In this document: piece by piece, positions 41,081-51,600 of the stretch | Numbering within the stretch: the stretch's first letter is position 1 | How the letters are laid out: each line of letters starts with the position of its first letter | Assembly (NCBI GenBank): GCA_016708955.1 | Contig: JADJES010000005.1 | Span: 1-64,000 of the forward strand | Reading direction: 5' to 3' | DNA: 64,000 bases | Source: Nitrosomonas sp. | GTDB taxonomy: Bacteria > Pseudomonadota > Gammaproteobacteria > Burkholderiales > Nitrosomonadaceae | Notes under the pieces: generated by a model | The model's input: only the letters and a program-made list of their open reading frames with translations | Told to the model about the DNA's origin: nothing | Databases searched by the model: none | Position numbers and translations under genes: made by a program

Positions 41081-43237
41081 CTAGAATGAAGTCCGTCGTG
41101 TTGATGCAAACTTATCTCGCCAGCGAGGCAAATGGTGCTGGAGTTCCGTGAGGATCGCTTCAGCATATGCCTGTGCACCCTTGTGATTTGGATGACCCAT
41201 TGATGCATTCGGACATTTAATCCTGGCCAGATTGAGATCATCTTCAGACGGCACCTTAAATGGTTCATACGCGCTAGTCGAAATGACATTAGCATCCTGG
41301 CATACAGCGCTACGTGCTGTAATCATGTCATCCTGATCACCTGGGTAAAGCCCGGTTGGTACCAACCATAACCAACTGTCTGGCGCTGCGTAAGCGTTTT
41401 CCGATTGAAATGGAACAGGAACAAAGCTAACTAGACCTGGAGTATTTGACTTTGCGTTGACCATACTGGCAGCATTTGAGAGAGCTCCATTCGAAATGGT
41501 TGCGAAAATTGACGAGTTGATGGAGAGCTTATCTTGCAACACTTGCACGCCAATAAGTCCAGCAACAACTATTGTTACTGGATCAAAAGGAGGGACGATT
41601 GGCACACCAAGTGCTGCCGCTCCTGATGCTGCACCTAGTGCCGGCACTCCTACTACCGAAGCAACAAAAATCCTCACTGCGGTGAGATCAGAAAGATTTG
41701 AGACAAATGGGTAATAGCCAGTCAAAACAATCGATGCTTTCGGAAAGATGGAGTGAGCTCGTTGCAAAACGTCAATCATTGCTACACACTTGACTTGTGT
41801 CAATTGTGCTAACTGTTCTGGCATTGTATTCGGATTGATGATTGTAGCGACCCCGACGTCGTTGACACAACCATTGATCAGAACAAGATCAATTTCATCC
41901 GCCTTAATTCCTGACTCCGCAGCTTGGACATTAATCTGATGCAAGATCGTTGGAAACGAATTTGGTACTTCACCAGGAGTGATCAAGCTACCTTGATTAA
42001 AGTTACTGGGTTCATGCTCCGAACTTCTTGGAAGTTCCCCGCCAGTAGTCCGCGCGATCGCTCCAGAGTGGGCAAACGAAACCAATTCCACCTCGACATT
42101 CAGAGCATCACGGAGCCCAGCGGCTGTTAATGAAGTAAACTTCGCAGGTTCTGCAAGCCCTTGGCCCCACATGACCGAATCACCAAATGCTACGATCTTG
42201 AACGGAGCCAAGTGCAGTGTAAGATCAGGAGTAAGTGTGCTATCGAAGTGCCGTCTTTCGAGCTTCATCGGTGTATGTTTGTGATCAAGTGTATCAAGAT
42301 TCGGTTGTCCGGGCTTACTCACAGTAGGCGTAGGATATGGCAACGATGACTCGAAGTCGTATTCGTATTGTGTTTTCAGGGCGTATGTATGCGCCCCTTT
42401 TGTCACAGTGGTATCATCAAAGCTCATCTCACTCGCACCTGGCACAATTGCTAACGGATTACCAAGTGGCACACCATCACGCAGAATCTGTACCCCTGTA
42501 GCCCATTGGGTGGGTGGTTTCCATTCCAAACGCACAATTCGTTTAAGTGGATCGATAATAGTGACTATAAAGTCGTGCGGTGCAACGATGCTTGGTGTGA
42601 ATCCTTTTTCAGGTTTTGACGTTGTAAGCTCTTGTCTTAACTCCTTAGGCAGGTCAGTGCCTTGTCCACTACCGAGAGGAGCTACACTTAGATTAAGTTT
42701 ATTACTAAGAGCTTCTGCTTGAGCGGGATTAAGCGTTCCCAAATGATGTACTTGGATGGCTTTAACTACATACGAGTAATTATAGCCTGGACTCAAACCA
42801 TCATCAGTGAACGAATACCAATGCGTATCAGCAACGGCTGATAATTTAGTAATTAATGTGTCATTGCGATAGAGCTCATAGGAAGTCGCACCATAAATTC
42901 CCGACCAACCTACTTTTACAGTATATGGATTTATTACCTCAGTTTTTATTTGCAAAACTTGTGGTCGATTGGGATCGAACTCGGGTTGTAGTGGCTTCAG
43001 TGAAAGTTCCGGTAGTTGTACACTGCCTGGTCCTATGATTGGCTGCATGGAACCTGAATCCAAAAGTGGAGGTGGCTTGGGGAGTCCCGGCGGCATTTCA
43101 ATCTTTAGTGTATGGTTTCTTTCAATCGGAAAAGCAGGGCCGTGTGGTACTACGGGCTGAGCAATTGCTAAAGAGAATAATGCCGTGATGGATGTAATAG
43201 TAATTATCAGGTATTGCAAAGTAATTCGAATCATCAT
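41081..43237 (-). CDS. Secreted SGNH/GDSL hydrolase with the same FN3-type N-terminus
   Basis: A 718-residue secreted esterase/lipase. Residues 1 to about 340 copy the ceramidase front (same signal peptide and FN3-like modules). The catalytic part is an SGNH hydrolase: block I VAFGDSVMWGQG with nucleophile Ser, Asn block LVLINGCVNDVG, and block V MGHPNHKGAQAYAEA with the catalytic His. A hydrophobic insert (VVGVPALGAASGAAALGVPI) sits between blocks. The gene is intact. Being secreted next to a ceramidase it may act on released lipids or acylated sugars, but substrate is unknown. Confidence 0.86.
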   Translation of the reverse strand: MMIRITLQYLIITITSITALFSLAIAQPVVPHGPAFPIERNHTLKIEMPPGLPKPPPLLDSGSMQPIIGPGSVQLPELSLKPLQPEFDPNRPQVLQIKTEVINPYTVKVGWSGIYGATSYELYRNDTLITKLSAVADTHWYSFTDDGLSPGYNYSYVVKAIQVHHLGTLNPAQAEALSNKLNLSVAPLGSGQGTDLPKELRQELTTSKPEKGFTPSIVAPHDFIVTIIDPLKRIVRLEWKPPTQWATGVQILRDGVPLGNPLAIVPGASEMSFDDTTVTKGAHTYALKTQYEYDFESSLPYPTPTVSKPGQPNLDTLDHKHTPMKLERRHFDSTLTPDLTLHLAPFKIVAFGDSVMWGQGLAEPAKFTSLTAAGLRDALNVEVELVSFAHSGAIARTTGGELPRSSEHEPSNFNQGSLITPGEVPNSFPTILHQINVQAAESGIKADEIDLVLINGCVNDVGVATIINPNTMPEQLAQLTQVKCVAMIDVLQRAHSIFPKASIVLTGYYPFVSNLSDLTAVRIFVASVVGVPALGAASGAAALGVPIVPPFDPVTIVVAGLIGVQVLQDKLSINSSIFATISNGALSNAASMVNAKSNTPGLVSFVPVPFQSENAYAAPDSWLWLVPTGLYPGDQDDMITARSAVCQDANVISTSAYEPFKVPSEDDLNLARIKCPNASMGHPNHKGAQAYAEAILTELQHHLPRWRDKFASTRRTSF

Positions 43238-43317
43238 GGTTCACTCCCTAATTAAAGTAACACCGACTACAACTGCAGCTGAACCAATAGATACTATTTC
43301 ATGGCTCGTAAATATTC
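42218..43317. repeat. Duplicated promoter/signal/FN3 module, copy B
   Basis: Second copy of the 1.1-kb module, in the same orientation, offset by 2,338 bases from copy A. It differs from copy A by scattered substitutions, concentrated in the linker between FN3-like modules, and by the GGGTGGG/GGGGGG site that breaks the ceramidase frame. Confidence 0.9.
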
Positions 43318-43445
43318 TATCTCATAAGCACAACCAAGACTCATTACTGTTATTCCTTAACCACTTCCATTTGCGCCTGTATCGTACCCCATTCAGAAGG
43401 CTGCGGTGCATGCTCAAAGTCCCCCACTTCTTCTAACAGAACGAT

Positions 43446-44046
43446 TCAATAATCGTTCCAGGGGCTTTGGGGTCCTTTTGTGATTTCGCGCTTACGTTCC
43501 TCTGTTCCTTCAAATTCAAAGGCTCTTGGATCAAGAGGTTTAAGACTCAAGATTATTTTTAAGATCTCGTGCCCAGGCGTACGGAAATTGAATACTCCTT
43601 CCAGAATTCTAGTTTCCTTTCCTTTTATCAGCGCATACTCTAAAGATTCTCTTTTAGATGGAAATGCCACAAATGCGCCATCACGTGCGGTAATATTCAA
43701 CAAATAAACGTAATAAGCTTCGTGTGATTTATTCTCAACTGAAAAACCTATCTTGCTACCCACAGTAAGCTTCTGCCGGTCCATCTGCTGTAGCTCTGTT
43801 GAATCTGTTGACTGATATTTTCCTTTCTCACTTATGAAACACTTATTTGTATCATCAGTACGTAGCATCTTCGATCAATTGATGTGCTTTAACGACAATG
43901 CCGGAAGGGGGAGGATTCTTGATCATTTTTAGATCAAGAAGATCTGCAAGGATTTTCATCTTTCTAGTAAGTGTTTCTACACCTTCCGCAAGGTTTGTGA
44001 GGCTCACACGCATGGTATCATCCAATAACTCTTCTTGCATATTCAG
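43446..44046 (-). pseudogene. Caspase/DUF4384 gene, 3' part behind ISL3 copy 1
   Basis: The C-terminal part of the gene that starts at 46856, cut off by the ISL3 insertion. It reads MQEELLDDTMRVSLTNLAEG, then LKMIKNPPPSGIVVKAHQLI. Near 43860 a one-base shift leads to TDDTNKCFISEKGKYQSTDS and a DUF4384-like stretch: VGSKIGFSVENKSHEAYYVY, LLNITARDGAFVAFPS. Such domains follow caspase domains in many bacterial proteins and probably fold as a beta sandwich. Deleting the IS and one target copy joins VLNM to QEELLDD exactly. Confidence 0.8.
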
Positions 44047-45397
44047 GGTTCATCCGGCAAGTGCGTACTTTTGGGTTTAACCGACAAGGACATAATTGGT
44101 TTCATGCAGCGCCATAATTTTGAGTTTAAAGAACTCGACATCTCTGAAACCATAGGCCATTTTGTGCAAAGTTTTTATCTTGTTGTTGGTACCTTCCAAC
44201 GGCCCGGTTGATAAACCATTAAAATCGAAATAAGCCAGGATACCTGAGCGGTGTGCTGCAATAGTTTTAGAGAATTGCTTGAGCATGTTGACATCCGAAG
44301 CAGCGGCTTTTTTACCCATTCATCCAATGCATTTTGAGCTGAGAGTTTATCCGGTTGATGCCAGATATTGCGTAACTCTTCTTTCATGTAATAGGCCGTT
44401 GCCAAGGGCTCATTGAGCTTTAATGCTTCGTCCAGACGTTGACGTTCATTGCGCTTGTCATCCAGGTTGTCAGGGTTCTTCAGCAACAGCCAGCGAATGC
44501 CCTTCAAAACGGGTTTGCCCAACCCATTTTCTGCTTCTCGTTGCAGATCATGACGCAGTTTTGTCAACTTTTCGTTGAACAGCTTAATAATATGGAAGTG
44601 ATCGAACACTAGCGTTGCATCTGGGATATTAGCCCGCACCGCACTGATGTATGCTGGCCCCATGTCGGTCGCAACCGCTTCAATCCGTGCACCCGATCGT
44701 TTCAAACGCTTCCAAAACGGAATCAGTGCATCGGCACCTTTCCCATTGCCAACAAAAATCACTGCCCCACGTTGAAGATCCAGAACTATCGTTAAATAAC
44801 CCAGCTTCTTGCCTTGGTATATTTCATCCAGCGCAATGCGTTTTATCTTGGCCAATTTCGGCAACCGATAACGTTTATTCAGATTGTCCTTCTGTATTCC
44901 CTTAACCAGATCCCAGCTCACTCCAAGATGGCGTGCTACTGCCTGGATGGTCATGTGCCTAGAGAGATCCAAAACCAATCTTTCGAAAGAACGTGTATAG
45001 CGCTTGTGCTCATCAGCAAACTGTATCTTTACCTGACGAACTGCTTGGCATCGGGTGCATTCTACCCGCTGAACTGGAAGGTCGATATAGACTGCTTTTT
45101 GACCTACCGGTACTGTCCTGAAGCGTCTAACCAACTTTCCCCGGCAATGTATCTCGCGGCTTTTACATACCGGACATCTCAATCGCCAATGATCCGCTTG
45201 TATTGCAACAACTATGACACCCGCAATAAAACAAGTGCTTTGATAAAAATAACCAACTATACCAAAGGCGTGATACAGCAAACTGGTCGACATGTTGAAA
45301 AACCTCTTCGTTGAAAATCAGAGATAATTTCAACCTTTAATTCACTTTATTTCAACATGCATTTCTGACTAACAAGTACGCACTTGCCGGATGAACC
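44047..45397 (-). mobile_element. ISL3-family element, copy 1 (inserted in the caspase gene)
   Basis: 1,351 bases with perfect terminal inverted repeats of about 24 bases beginning GGTTCATCCGGCAAGTGCG. It is flanked by the direct repeat ATATTCAG (44039-44046 and 45398-45405), the 8-base duplication typical of ISL3. The transposase gene inside is on the minus strand and has one frameshift. Confidence 0.93.
44077..45293 (-). pseudogene. ISL3 transposase, copy 1 (frameshifted)
   Basis: Same protein as the intact copy at 47163-48380 except for one base: the run encoding lysines near 44309 has six T instead of seven on the plus strand, which ends the long frame early (stop near 44175) and leaves a C-terminal piece 44077-44319. 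Otherwise CPVCKSREIHC zinc motif, LDEIYQGKKLGYL, TDMGPAYISAV and EGTNNKIKTLHKMAYG are all present. Confidence 0.9.
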
Positions 45398-46856
45398 ATA
45401 TTCAGCACCCATGCTTCCATTGGTGCATCTGGATTTGAAATAGGAAGCGTGGTATTTGGGGCATAGTTATATTCACCATCCTGTTTTTTGTCAGGTTGCA
45501 ATAGGTAAACAATCCAACCTTCTTCCTGACGACCGTTGGCCAGTTCAAACAATCCTGAAGAGTTCAGTTTTTTTGTAATAAGATCAGTAGCATTTTGTTT
45601 TTGGATTTGCCTCAAAGTACTATCACCTTCAATGGCAATACGAATTGGCTTAAAATTATACGCATGCTGACTTTCTACCAATATATCCCCTGCCTTAATG
45701 GACCCTTTTAGTATCTTGGCTTCGCTAGAAAATGGCTCAGTACTAATAATTTGAACTTCTGGTAGTGATTCAGAAACCTTTTGCGAACCAGAAAAGATAC
45801 GATAGATAGAGTCTTTTGTAATGCCACTCAAAAGCCCCGTATCAAGATGAACAATTTGTTTTTTTCATCAACCACTGTCACTGAGATACGTGTGCCGCGT
45901 TTCTCAAAATTACCCTCAAGGACTTTGAGGTCCTCATCTCCGTTATGGAACATAATTTGAGGCTCTTGAAAAACCCTAGTTCTTCCTGCTATATCTTCCT
46001 CACGCATCAGTGTCTTAGTTCGTTGAAAAATGTTCCCCCATGTCTCTCCCGGTCCAAAATCATTGAGTGCCTGACTCCAAAACCAGGTAAATCGCCCATA
46101 GGATTGTCCACCTTGAATCGTTTCAACAGCAGACTCATTGTCCATACTAGCACCTATTCTGATTCCTTTAGGCGATCCATTAGGAGCCAAGATCTCTTTT
46201 GGATAAGGACGAGTATCCATCCCAATTGCACGCACCCCCATTTTAGGTCCGCGACTTACAGAACCGGAGTGACACGAATCAGAAACAAAAACAATTCGAT
46301 TGGTGATCTTGCCTATCTCAGCTAACCAAACATTGATTTCATCATCCAGAATATCCCTATCATCCTTGTCCATTTCAGGATATAACCCTGAACTCGCGCC
46401 ATACGTTACCCAGGTTTGATCGTTTGTTGTCCATCGTCCCTGAATAGAAGTTGTTACCTCTTTATCGTCCTTTGGGTTTTTATTCTCATGTTGACTTCCA
46501 TGGCCAGAGAAATGGATATATACGAAATCATTCGGTTTAATTCGATTGCTTAAATCAGCGAAGGCTTTTTCTATCGCTGTATGCGTAGCATCCTTATCTA
46601 ATAAAATCTTAATATTATCTTTGGAAAATTCAAAAGGTTGCGCCAGAAGAATTTTTTTCATCTGCTTTATATCATTACGTGGTCCAGATAATTGTTGAAA
46701 ACCTCGCTTCCTGAATTTTTCAGTATCGGGATAATTCTGAATCCCAATCAAAAGAGCATGGTTTGCTGCGAACAGATTCGGACAAAAAATAATAATCAGA
46801 ACCATCATGTACAAACCAAAAGCAATTTTGATGCGATTTCTCAAGTGGTTCATCAT
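45398..46856 (-). pseudogene. Caspase-family (C14) peptidase, 5' part interrupted by ISL3
   Basis: The first part of a secreted caspase-like protein with a signal anchor (LYMMVLIIIFCPNLFAANHA). The caspase domain shows LLIGIQNYPD, catalytic His119 in HFSGHGSQ and catalytic Cys195 in SDSCHSGS. The first frame ends at 45828, but a shift at the seven-T run near 45861 gives KKQIVHLDTGLLSGITKDSI and continues to the IS. The 3' part lies at 43446-44046. Before insertion the protein would be about 690 residues, caspase plus DUF4384. It starts 82 bases after the lysozyme stop with a CAGGAGA site, so the two formed an operon. Confidence 0.87.
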
Positions 46857-46938
46857 ATTTTCTCCTGAATCTTACCAGAGGCATATATCAATTTTATGAT
46901 TGCAATTTTTTTAGCTGCTCCGCGTCGGAATTTATACT

Positions 46939-47057
46939 TTACTCACCAATACGGATATCAATCAGTTCAGTTTCTTCAGGTTTCCCGCCTTTTGCAACGC
47001 CACCGAAAAAGAGTTTAATCTCATTCTCTCGCCGATTCTGTAGTCCACGATAAAACT
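46939..47057 (-). pseudogene. 3' end of the GH24 lysozyme gene, left of the composite transposon
   Basis: The last 39 codons of the lysozyme gene whose 5' part lies at 53845-54502. With the transposon and one ATAAAACT copy removed, the minus strand reads LADGKFYRGLQNRRENEIKL then FFGGVAKGGKPEETELIDIR and a stop at 46939. The join is exact in frame, which proves that both sides were one gene. Confidence 0.88.
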
Positions 47058-48410
47058 GGTTCATCCGGCAAGTGCGTACTTGTTAGTCAGAAATGCATGT
47101 TGAAATAAAGTGAATTAAAGGTTGAAATTATCTCTGATTTTCAACGAAGAGGTTTTTTCAACATGTCGACCAGTTTGCTGTATCACGCCTTTGGTATAGT
47201 TGGTTATTTTTATCAAAGCACTTGTTTTATTGCGGGTGTCATAGTTGTTGCAATACAAGCGGATCATTGGCGATTGAGATGTCCGGTATGTAAAAGCCGC
47301 GAGATACATTGCCGGGGAAAGTTGGTTAGACGCTTCAGGACAGTACCGGTAGGTCAAAAAGCAGTCTATATCGACCTTCCAGTTCAGCGGGTAGAATGCA
47401 CCCGATGCCAAGCAGTTCGTCAGGTAAAGATACAGTTTGCTGATGAGCACAAGCGCTATACACGTTCTTTCGAAAGATTGGTTTTGGATCTCTCTAGGCA
47501 CATGACCATCCAGGCAGTAGCACGCCATCTTGGAGTGAGCTGGGATCTGGTTAAGGGAATACAGAAGGACAATCTGAATAAACGTTATCGGTTGCCGAAA
47601 TTGGCCAAGATAAAACGCATTGCGCTGGATGAAATATACCAAGGCAAGAAGCTGGGTTATTTAACGATAGTTCTGGATCTTCAACGTGGGGCAGTGATTT
47701 TTGTTGGCAATGGGAAAGGTGCCGATGCACTGATTCCGTTTTGGAAGCGTTTGAAACGATCGGGTGCACGGATTGAAGCGGTTGCGACCGACATGGGGCC
47801 AGCATACATCAGTGCGGTGCGGGCTAATATCCCAGATGCAACGCTAGTGTTCGATCACTTCCATATTATTAAGCTGTTCAACGAAAAGTTGACAAAACTG
47901 CGTCGTGATCTGCAACGAGAAGCAGAAAATGGGTTGGGCAAACCCGTTTTGAAGGGCATTCGCTGGCTGTTGCTGAAGAACCCTGACAACCTGGATGACA
48001 AGCGCAATGAACGTCAACGTCTGGACGAAGCATTAAAGCTCAATGAGCCCTTGGCAACGGCCTATTACATGAAAGAAGAGTTACGCAATATCTGGCATCA
48101 ACCGGATAAACTCTCAGCTCAAAATGCATTGGATGAATGGGTAAAAAAAGCCGCTGCTTCGGATGTCAACATGCTCAAGCAATTCTCTAAAACTATTGCA
48201 GCACACCGCTCAGGTATCCTGGCTTATTTCGATTTTAATGGTTTATCAACCGGGCCGTTGGAAGGTACCAACAACAAGATAAAAACTTTGCACAAAATGG
48301 CCTATGGTTTCAGAGATGTCGAGTTCTTTAAACTCAAAATTATGGCGCTGCATGAAACCAATTATGTCCTTGTCGGTTAAACCCAAAAGTACGCACTTGC
48401 CGGATGAACC
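47058..48410 (+). mobile_element. ISL3-family element, copy 2 (left arm of composite transposon)
   Basis: 1,353 bases with the same terminal repeats as copy 1. It is the only copy with an intact transposase, so it could mobilise all three. Confidence 0.93.
47163..48380 (+). CDS. ISL3-family transposase (intact)
   Basis: A 405-residue DDE transposase. The N-terminal zinc finger shows CPVCKSREIHC and CTRCQAV, then a helix-turn-helix (MTIQAVARHLGVSWDLVKGI). Catalytic acidic residues are expected in ALDEIYQGKKLGYL, ATDMGPAYISAVRANIP and GPLEGTNNKIKTLHKMAYGF, as in ISL3. It encodes the reference version for the other two copies, with an Arg/His difference near 47903. Confidence 0.94.
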   Translation: MSTSLLYHAFGIVGYFYQSTCFIAGVIVVAIQADHWRLRCPVCKSREIHCRGKLVRRFRTVPVGQKAVYIDLPVQRVECTRCQAVRQVKIQFADEHKRYTRSFERLVLDLSRHMTIQAVARHLGVSWDLVKGIQKDNLNKRYRLPKLAKIKRIALDEIYQGKKLGYLTIVLDLQRGAVIFVGNGKGADALIPFWKRLKRSGARIEAVATDMGPAYISAVRANIPDATLVFDHFHIIKLFNEKLTKLRRDLQREAENGLGKPVLKGIRWLLLKNPDNLDDKRNERQRLDEALKLNEPLATAYYMKEELRNIWHQPDKLSAQNALDEWVKKAAASDVNMLKQFSKTIAAHRSGILAYFDFNGLSTGPLEGTNNKIKTLHKMAYGFRDVEFFKLKIMALHETNYVLVG

Positions 48411-48510
48411 CTATTTTGTCACTCAAGAAAAAATCCCGATAATCCAAAATTCCAGACAATTGAATCATCGGCTCATAAAAAAAGCGTGAAACTCCAGTTA
48501 ATAAATTATC

Positions 48511-48790
48511 GGGCAAGGTTCGAGTCCGCATTATGAAGTGCATCTGATCGACGATACAACGAACTATCGTATCGCCGTTAACGTTAAATCGAATCTCGCG
48601 CCATCGGAGCTTCTATACCTGATCATCGATGATTTCAAACATCCGATGTTGGACAAGCTGATAAATCTCGACCGCGGCTTTACTGCCTTGGAGAGTGCGC
48701 CCAGTAAAATGGCGCTCGATTAAATCCGTAACAACTTGTTCGACCCAACTCAGATGCATCCATTACCCCATGGTCTATGCTGTCCACAAT
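48511..48790 (+). pseudogene. DUF2278 (YukJ-like) remnant
   Basis: An internal piece of a DUF2278-family gene: GQGSSPHYEVHLIDDTTNYR, IAVNVKSNLAPSELLYLIID, then LDRGFTALESAPSKMALD. The frame then meets TAA where the family has Tyr (LDYIRNN), and RNNLFDPTQMHPLPHGL follows in the same frame, so this is a true nonsense change. N- and C-terminal parts are missing. The fragment begins 100 bases inside the composite transposon. Confidence 0.65.
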
Positions 48791-48996
48791 TTCAAAAAAA
48801 TTGCCAAAAAACAGTCAACTTAAAAAATAAGACCCATAAAATTTAAAATCACTCCCGTAAAGGAGCGTTCCACTCGATTTACGTGCGCATTCTCGGACAG
48901 ACTCCTAGGCCGAAATGCTGATTGCTCGCTTTAAGCGACACGCATAGACTTGGCGTCTACCATTATGAATATTTTGAAGCACACAAGAGGGTTCAA

Positions 48997-51230
48997 ATGA
49001 CGCCGCATAAAACCGATCAAAGAGTGAAACTTCCGTCTAATTTTTTACGTTTTGGAATCTGCACAACCCTGTGCGCAGCGATCCTGGGCTGTAGTGGCGA
49101 GGCTGAGACTGACAACGTGCCTCCAAGGTCAACTGTGACGGCGCTTGCCTTAGCATCAGCACCTTCAACTTGCACACAGAACCCTGTCAATGTGGCTAGC
49201 GCTTGGCCTGATGGCAGATTTGCTTGGGGCATTTCGGGCTCGTTTGGCATCCCTGCTGATACGAATGAAGAAACGACTCGGTCAGTTCTGCGCGTGTTTG
49301 AGGACGGTGTTGAAATCGGGCCTGCGCACGCAACGCATGTTGATATCCGCCAAATTGGAATGGGGCGCTTCAGTCACTACGCCAATGTCGACGGGTCGAA
49401 TGAATCAATCCGCTTGTCCGCAACAAATGGTTCGAACGTGAAGACAAACGGCAAGGCCTACACCTACTGCATCGCGATGACCAGCAGCGCAGTGCCTACG
49501 GTTGAAGTATCTGTTAACGGCGCATCCTCTCTGCCGGCTACAGGCGATGCCAATGTAAATATTAGTTTTGCCAATGGCAAGCCGGCCAAAGTTGAATTGG
49601 CGCGAGACGACGACCGTCAATTCGCCGTGTGGCCCAATGGCGCGCTCGCTCAATACTACACCCAGACCCCCGCTGGCTTGGAATTCGCCTTGTGCCTCTC
49701 ATGCATGACCCCTGGCAATCACATCCTTGGTGTCAAAGCCACCTATGCCGACGGAAGAACCGCAAGCGCATCAACTAATATCACCATCGCAATTTCACCA
49801 GTAGCAACGCCACGTGTAATAACCCCGCTCACAGCGGTCCCGTCCGTAGCCCCTATAACTCCCTCGTCGATTCCCGCCTTTCCTGGAGCCGAGGGCTATG
49901 GCGCGGCTGCCGTGGGCGGCCGCGGCGGTCGAGTCATTGCCGTGACCAATTTAAATGACAGCGGGCCAGGAAGTTTTCGCGCCGCATTAACGGCAACAGG
50001 CGCCCGCACGGTTGTGTTTCGTGTCGGAGGCACAATCGATTTGCTGTCGGACATCAACATCTCGGGCGAGGCCATGTCATACCTCACCGTTGCTGGGCAA
50101 ACTGCACCCGGGGGTGGAATCCAGACGCGCAACAAAACAATCAATATCACGGAGGGTGCTCATGACATCGTCATCAGATACTTGCGTCATCGACATGGCT
50201 GGAGCCCTGCAGCCGACTCGAGCAACAACAACAATGGTCCGGGTCTCATGCTCTTTAGCAACGACGCACCGGTTTACAATGTCATCCTTGATCACAACTC
50301 TTTCGCCTGGGCCCAAGACGACACGGGCACCTGGAACTTCGTGCACGACGTAACTTGGCAATGGAACATCCTTGCGGAAGCAAAAACACGCACACTGGCC
50401 CGCTCGACATGAAGGGCATTAATGGCAAAGGCAACAACCATGGCGTAGAGCCAGGCAATGGAATGGCGCTGTCCAACATCTCCATCCACCACAATTTCCT
50501 GGTCAATAATTTCGCTCGCAACCCGGCGCTATCTGGAAACGGCCCCATCGAGCTCGTTAACAATTTAATTTATAACTATGCGGCGTTTGGTACGCAAATT
50601 CAAAACCGCGGTGGCGGAACACGGCTCAATATCATCGGCAATTACTACAAGGCCGGGCCTGATACGTTCGCCAATCGCTATGCACTCCTCGTCGATCAAG
50701 CGATGATTTACGACGTTGGCACATACAGCTTGGAACAAACTTCGGAATCCATGTATGTGCACGACAATCTGAGTCCACAACGCACAGCAAGTTCGCAACC
50801 CGAATGGAATGTTGTAGGCTATTGCGCCAGCACTGGAGTTTACTGCACGGCAGCCGCACCTTCCTCGTTCCAAAGAACGACGCCCTGGCCGTCATCCCGG
50901 TTCCCGATCACAATCTCTTCCGCGGCCAATGTGCCTGCTATAGTACTCAGTGGCGTGGGGGCAAATCTACCCAGCCGCGATACCACAGACGCACGTCTTG
51001 TCCGTGAATATCAATCGGATACGGGCAGTATCCACACCTTCAACGACTGGCCTGTTTTGGCCAACGGTACAGCACCTGCGGATAGTGACGAGGACGGAAT
51101 ACCAGACACGTGGGAGATCGCCCACGGCTTGAACCCCAATGACGTCGCCGATGGAGCCGCCATTACCCCCAACGGCTACACAAACCTGGAAAACTATCTC
51201 AACGAAATCGTCAGCTTATCGGGCAGTTAG
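48997..51230 (+). CDS. Polysaccharide (pectate-type) lyase lipoprotein, one frameshift
   Basis: About 744 residues. A lipoprotein signal with the lipobox AAILGC anchors it to the envelope. An N-terminal beta domain is followed by a pectate-lyase-like right-handed beta-helix: IPAFPGAEGYGAAAVGGRGG, RVIAVTNLNDSGPGSFRAAL, VIRYLRHRHG and YNVILDHNSFAWAQDD. The frame shifts near 50370-50385 and goes on KNTHTGPLDMKGINGKGNNH, MALSNISIHHNFLVNNFARN. The end has a calcium-binding DSDEDGIPDTWEIAHGLNP motif. It probably cleaves plant or algal polyuronides. Higher GC than its neighbours and its place inside a transposon suggest transfer. Start chosen at ATG 48997 before the basic signal start. Confidence 0.82.
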
Positions 51231-51600
51231 TCAAAGCTGCAGAAACAGCACAACCGCACGAAACTTCACTAAGGTTTCTATCGGAATGCGACGGAGCAGA
51301 ATTTGCTGAGGGAAAACGGGAAAAAATCTTTGCATTGCGATTTTAGAGAAAAATTGAAGAATCACGTAACAGATCCGGACAAACTGCGACAGTCCTGGAT
51401 AGAGCAAATAAATTAAGGCTATGTCACAATTGGTTGTTGAAAATGGCTTTCAAAATAACACGATTCATTTTTAATCAATTGGTTATATGTTTTTATGGTT
51501 ATCAAAAAATCATTTGCCATCAGTGATTTGGAAAATTCAACAGTTAACTGTTACATAGCCTAAATTAAACTGTTTATCGAACTTAACTGGAGAAACATCA
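51231..51600. other. Intergenic region holding a MITE-like repeat
   Basis: 370 bases between the lyase and the membrane-protein gene. Most of the second half is the 146-base inverted-repeat element marked separately. The rest shows no coding frame. The promoter of the membrane gene may lie in or just after the repeat. Confidence 0.5.
51416..51561. mobile_element. MITE-like 146-bp inverted-repeat element
   Basis: Ends read AGGCTATGTCACAATTGG and, inverted, AGGCTATGTAACAGTTAA. The two ends match at 9 of 9 outer bases and more loosely inward (TGTTGAA). Both sides are followed by AAATTA (51410-51415 and 51562-51567), a likely 6-base target duplication, though AT-richness weakens this. It has no coding capacity. 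Confidence 0.6.

Noticed and set aside
47115..47642. Frames antisense to the ISL3 transposases (also at 44814 and 53261)
   Set aside because: They occur in every IS copy as mirror frames of the real transposase.
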